The translations under genes and the position numbers were made by a program. The notes beneath the pieces are model-generated. The model saw only the letters and a program-made list of their open reading frames with translations, had not been told where the DNA came from and did not search any database. This document shows positions 62,763 to 64,000 of a stretch of DNA of 64,000 nt, in pieces. The stretch is taken from the NCBI GenBank assembly GCA_001464735.1, contig LNDU01000031.1, positions 86,737 to 150,736 of the forward strand. Direction: 5' to 3'. This stretch comes from Nitrospira sp. Ga0074138 (GTDB taxonomy: Bacteria; Nitrospirota; Nitrospiria; Nitrospirales; Nitrospiraceae). Each line of letters starts with the position of its first letter. The stretch's first letter is position 1.

Positions 62763-64000
62763 TTACTCGTACTTCACACCGTCCGTTCGAGGTGTTCGTT
62801 GTTCTTTCCACCACCTCCACATGACGTAGACGGGTGGAATCACAAACAACGTCAGGATCATGGCCGAGAACACCCCGCCGACCTGTGGCGCGGCGATTCG
62901 CTTCATCACATCCGCGCCGGTTCCCGTGGCCCACATGACCGGAATCAACCCAATCACATCAACCAAGCCAATCATCGCCATGGGTCTGATGCGCTCGACT
63001 GCGCCAAGCTGGACGGTGTCGATCAGATCGTGCAACGTCGTGAGCCCGCCCGCTGCCTTGCGCCTCGCGCAGGCTTCGTCCAAATAGGCCAACATGACCG
63101 CGCTGGTTTCTGCCGCGGTTCCCACGACCGTGATCAGTCCCACCCACACGGCAATGCTCATGTTGTAGCCGAGAATCGACAGGTACCAGACGGCCCCGAC
63201 TAGTGAGAGCGGCACCCCCACCATCACCATGCAGGTCTTGGCTACCGACGCGAACGAGAAGTAAAACGTGACAAAGATGATCACGAGCGTCAGCGGGACA
63301 ACGAACTTCAGTCGTTCTTTCACCCGCTCCATGAACTCGTATTGGCCGGACCAGACGATCGTGTAGCCCGGCAGCAGCGTGACCTTCTCTTTGACCACTC
63401 GTTTTAGATCCTCCACATAGCCGCCGACATCCCGCCCCGTCATATCCAGGAAGACATAGCCTGCAAGCATGCCGTTTTCGTCCCGGATCATGGGCGGGCC
63501 GTTGACGAAGCGGAGCGTCGCGAGTTGCGCGAGCGGCACCTGGGCGCCGGTCGGCGTGTCGACCAGGACCCGCTGCAGTTTCTGCTGATCGTCCCGCAAT
63601 TCCCGGAGATAGCGGACGTTGATCGGATACCGCTCACGGCCTTCGATGGTGGTAGCGATATTTTCTCCGCCGATAGCCGTTTCGATGATCTTGCCGACAT
63701 CCATCAGCTTCAGCCCGTAGCGCGCGATGGCATCGCGGTTGATGTCGAAGTCGAGGAAATAGCCGCCGGACACCCGCTCCGCATAGACACTGCGTGTCCC
63801 CGGCACCTCCTTAAGCACCCTTTCCAGATGTTCGCCGATCTGTTCGATCTGCTTGAGGTCCGGACCGAAGACCTTGATCCCTACCGGTGTTCTGATCCCG
63901 GTGGTCAACATGTCGATCCGCGCCTTGATCGGCATCGTCCATGCATTGATCACACCGGGGAATTGCAGAGCCCGGTCCATTTCATCCACCAGGCCTTCAT
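62763..64000 (-). CDS. CusA/CzcA-type RND efflux pump, C-terminal part (cut by window edge)
   Basis: The visible 410 or so residues are the C-terminal half of a heavy-metal RND pump: VGIKVFGPDLKQIEQIGE, GGYFLDFDINRDAIARYGL, VRYLRELRDDQQKLQRV, the strands of the second porter domain, MIRDENGMLAGYVFLDMTGR, then transmembrane helices with VGTAAETSAVMLAYLDEA and TGTGADVMKRIAAPQVGG. The reading frame is open to the right edge, so the N-terminal half lies outside. It exports metal ions (copper, silver or related) using the proton gradient. Confidence 0.9.
   Translation of the reverse strand, partial: EGLVDEMDRALQFPGVINAWTMPIKARIDMLTTGIRTPVGIKVFGPDLKQIEQIGEHLERVLKEVPGTRSVYAERVSGGYFLDFDINRDAIARYGLKLMDVGKIIETAIGGENIATTIEGRERYPINVRYLRELRDDQQKLQRVLVDTPTGAQVPLAQLATLRFVNGPPMIRDENGMLAGYVFLDMTGRDVGGYVEDLKRVVKEKVTLLPGYTIVWSGQYEFMERVKERLKFVVPLTLVIIFVTFYFSFASVAKTCMVMVGVPLSLVGAVWYLSILGYNMSIAVWVGLITVVGTAAETSAVMLAYLDEACARRKAAGGLTTLHDLIDTVQLGAVERIRPMAMIGLVDVIGLIPVMWATGTGADVMKRIAAPQVGGVFSAMILTLFVIPPVYVMWRWWKEQRTPRTDGVKYE

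Overview
The window looks like chromosomal or plasmid DNA of a bacterium in the Nitrospirota (a Nitrospira-like nitrite oxidiser or relative). This rests on gene content by eye: a DUF2934 protein, a YHS-domain alpha-glucan phosphorylase, LuxR and NarL-type signalling proteins, and metal efflux at the right end. No rRNA or marker gene is present, so the taxonomic call is an inference. No tRNA, rRNA, CRISPR array or insertion sequence was seen.

Positions 1-45,500 are an accessory element backbone, almost all on the minus strand, with tightly packed genes that often overlap by ATGA and have clear GGAGG-type ribosome binding sites. It carries much of a DNA-metabolism kit: DNA polymerase III alpha (dnaE), exonuclease VII (xseA, xseB), two single-strand binding proteins and one SSB-like protein, an RNase H, a Upf1-like SF1 helicase, a zinc-ribbon SF2 helicase, an HU protein, a double-length ThyX, nucleoside diphosphate kinase, a MazG-like tandem protein and a C5-cytosine methyltransferase. 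A lytic transglycosylase at the far left is of the kind carried by conjugative elements. Scattered between these are proteins related to NAD/ADP-ribose or nucleotide chemistry (NADAR, a macro-like protein, a SLOG/DUF2493 protein, a DUF488-like protein, a dual-specificity phosphatase), a CheY-like receiver, a DUF1257/DUF2997 pair, and about forty small unknown proteins. Two large zinc-binding paralogues (15,539-16,987 and 17,638-19,254) face each other across an SSB gene.

Positions 46,000-50,800 hold a signalling island: a LuxR-type regulator, a beta-ketoacyl-synthase-like protein, a histidine kinase and, on the opposite strand, a second LuxR-type regulator with the classic autoinducer-domain signature. 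It has no LuxI. The combination suggests detection, and possibly production, of a non-AHL signal, but that is an inference.

Positions 51,100-55,230 hold a divergent tyrosine-recombinase-like gene, a MarR-like regulator, and an SRAP (HMCES/YedK)-umuD-umuC DNA-damage operon. Positions 55,500-59,400 are a decay zone: an MbcA/ParS-type antitoxin, a small membrane protein, a YHS-alpha-glucan phosphorylase and a methyltransferase are each broken by frameshifts, several in C runs. From 59,900 the genes look intact: a type II P-type cation ATPase and the C-terminal part of a CusA/CzcA-type RND pump that runs off the right edge.

A recurrent 11-base element (GGARCGTAATA on the minus strand) lies upstream of four operon heads (23,764; 25,378; 34,966; 45,460). 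A promoter flanked by two related palindromes lies upstream of the putative regulator or replication protein at 40,360-41,082. Together these suggest coordinated control of the element's replication genes.
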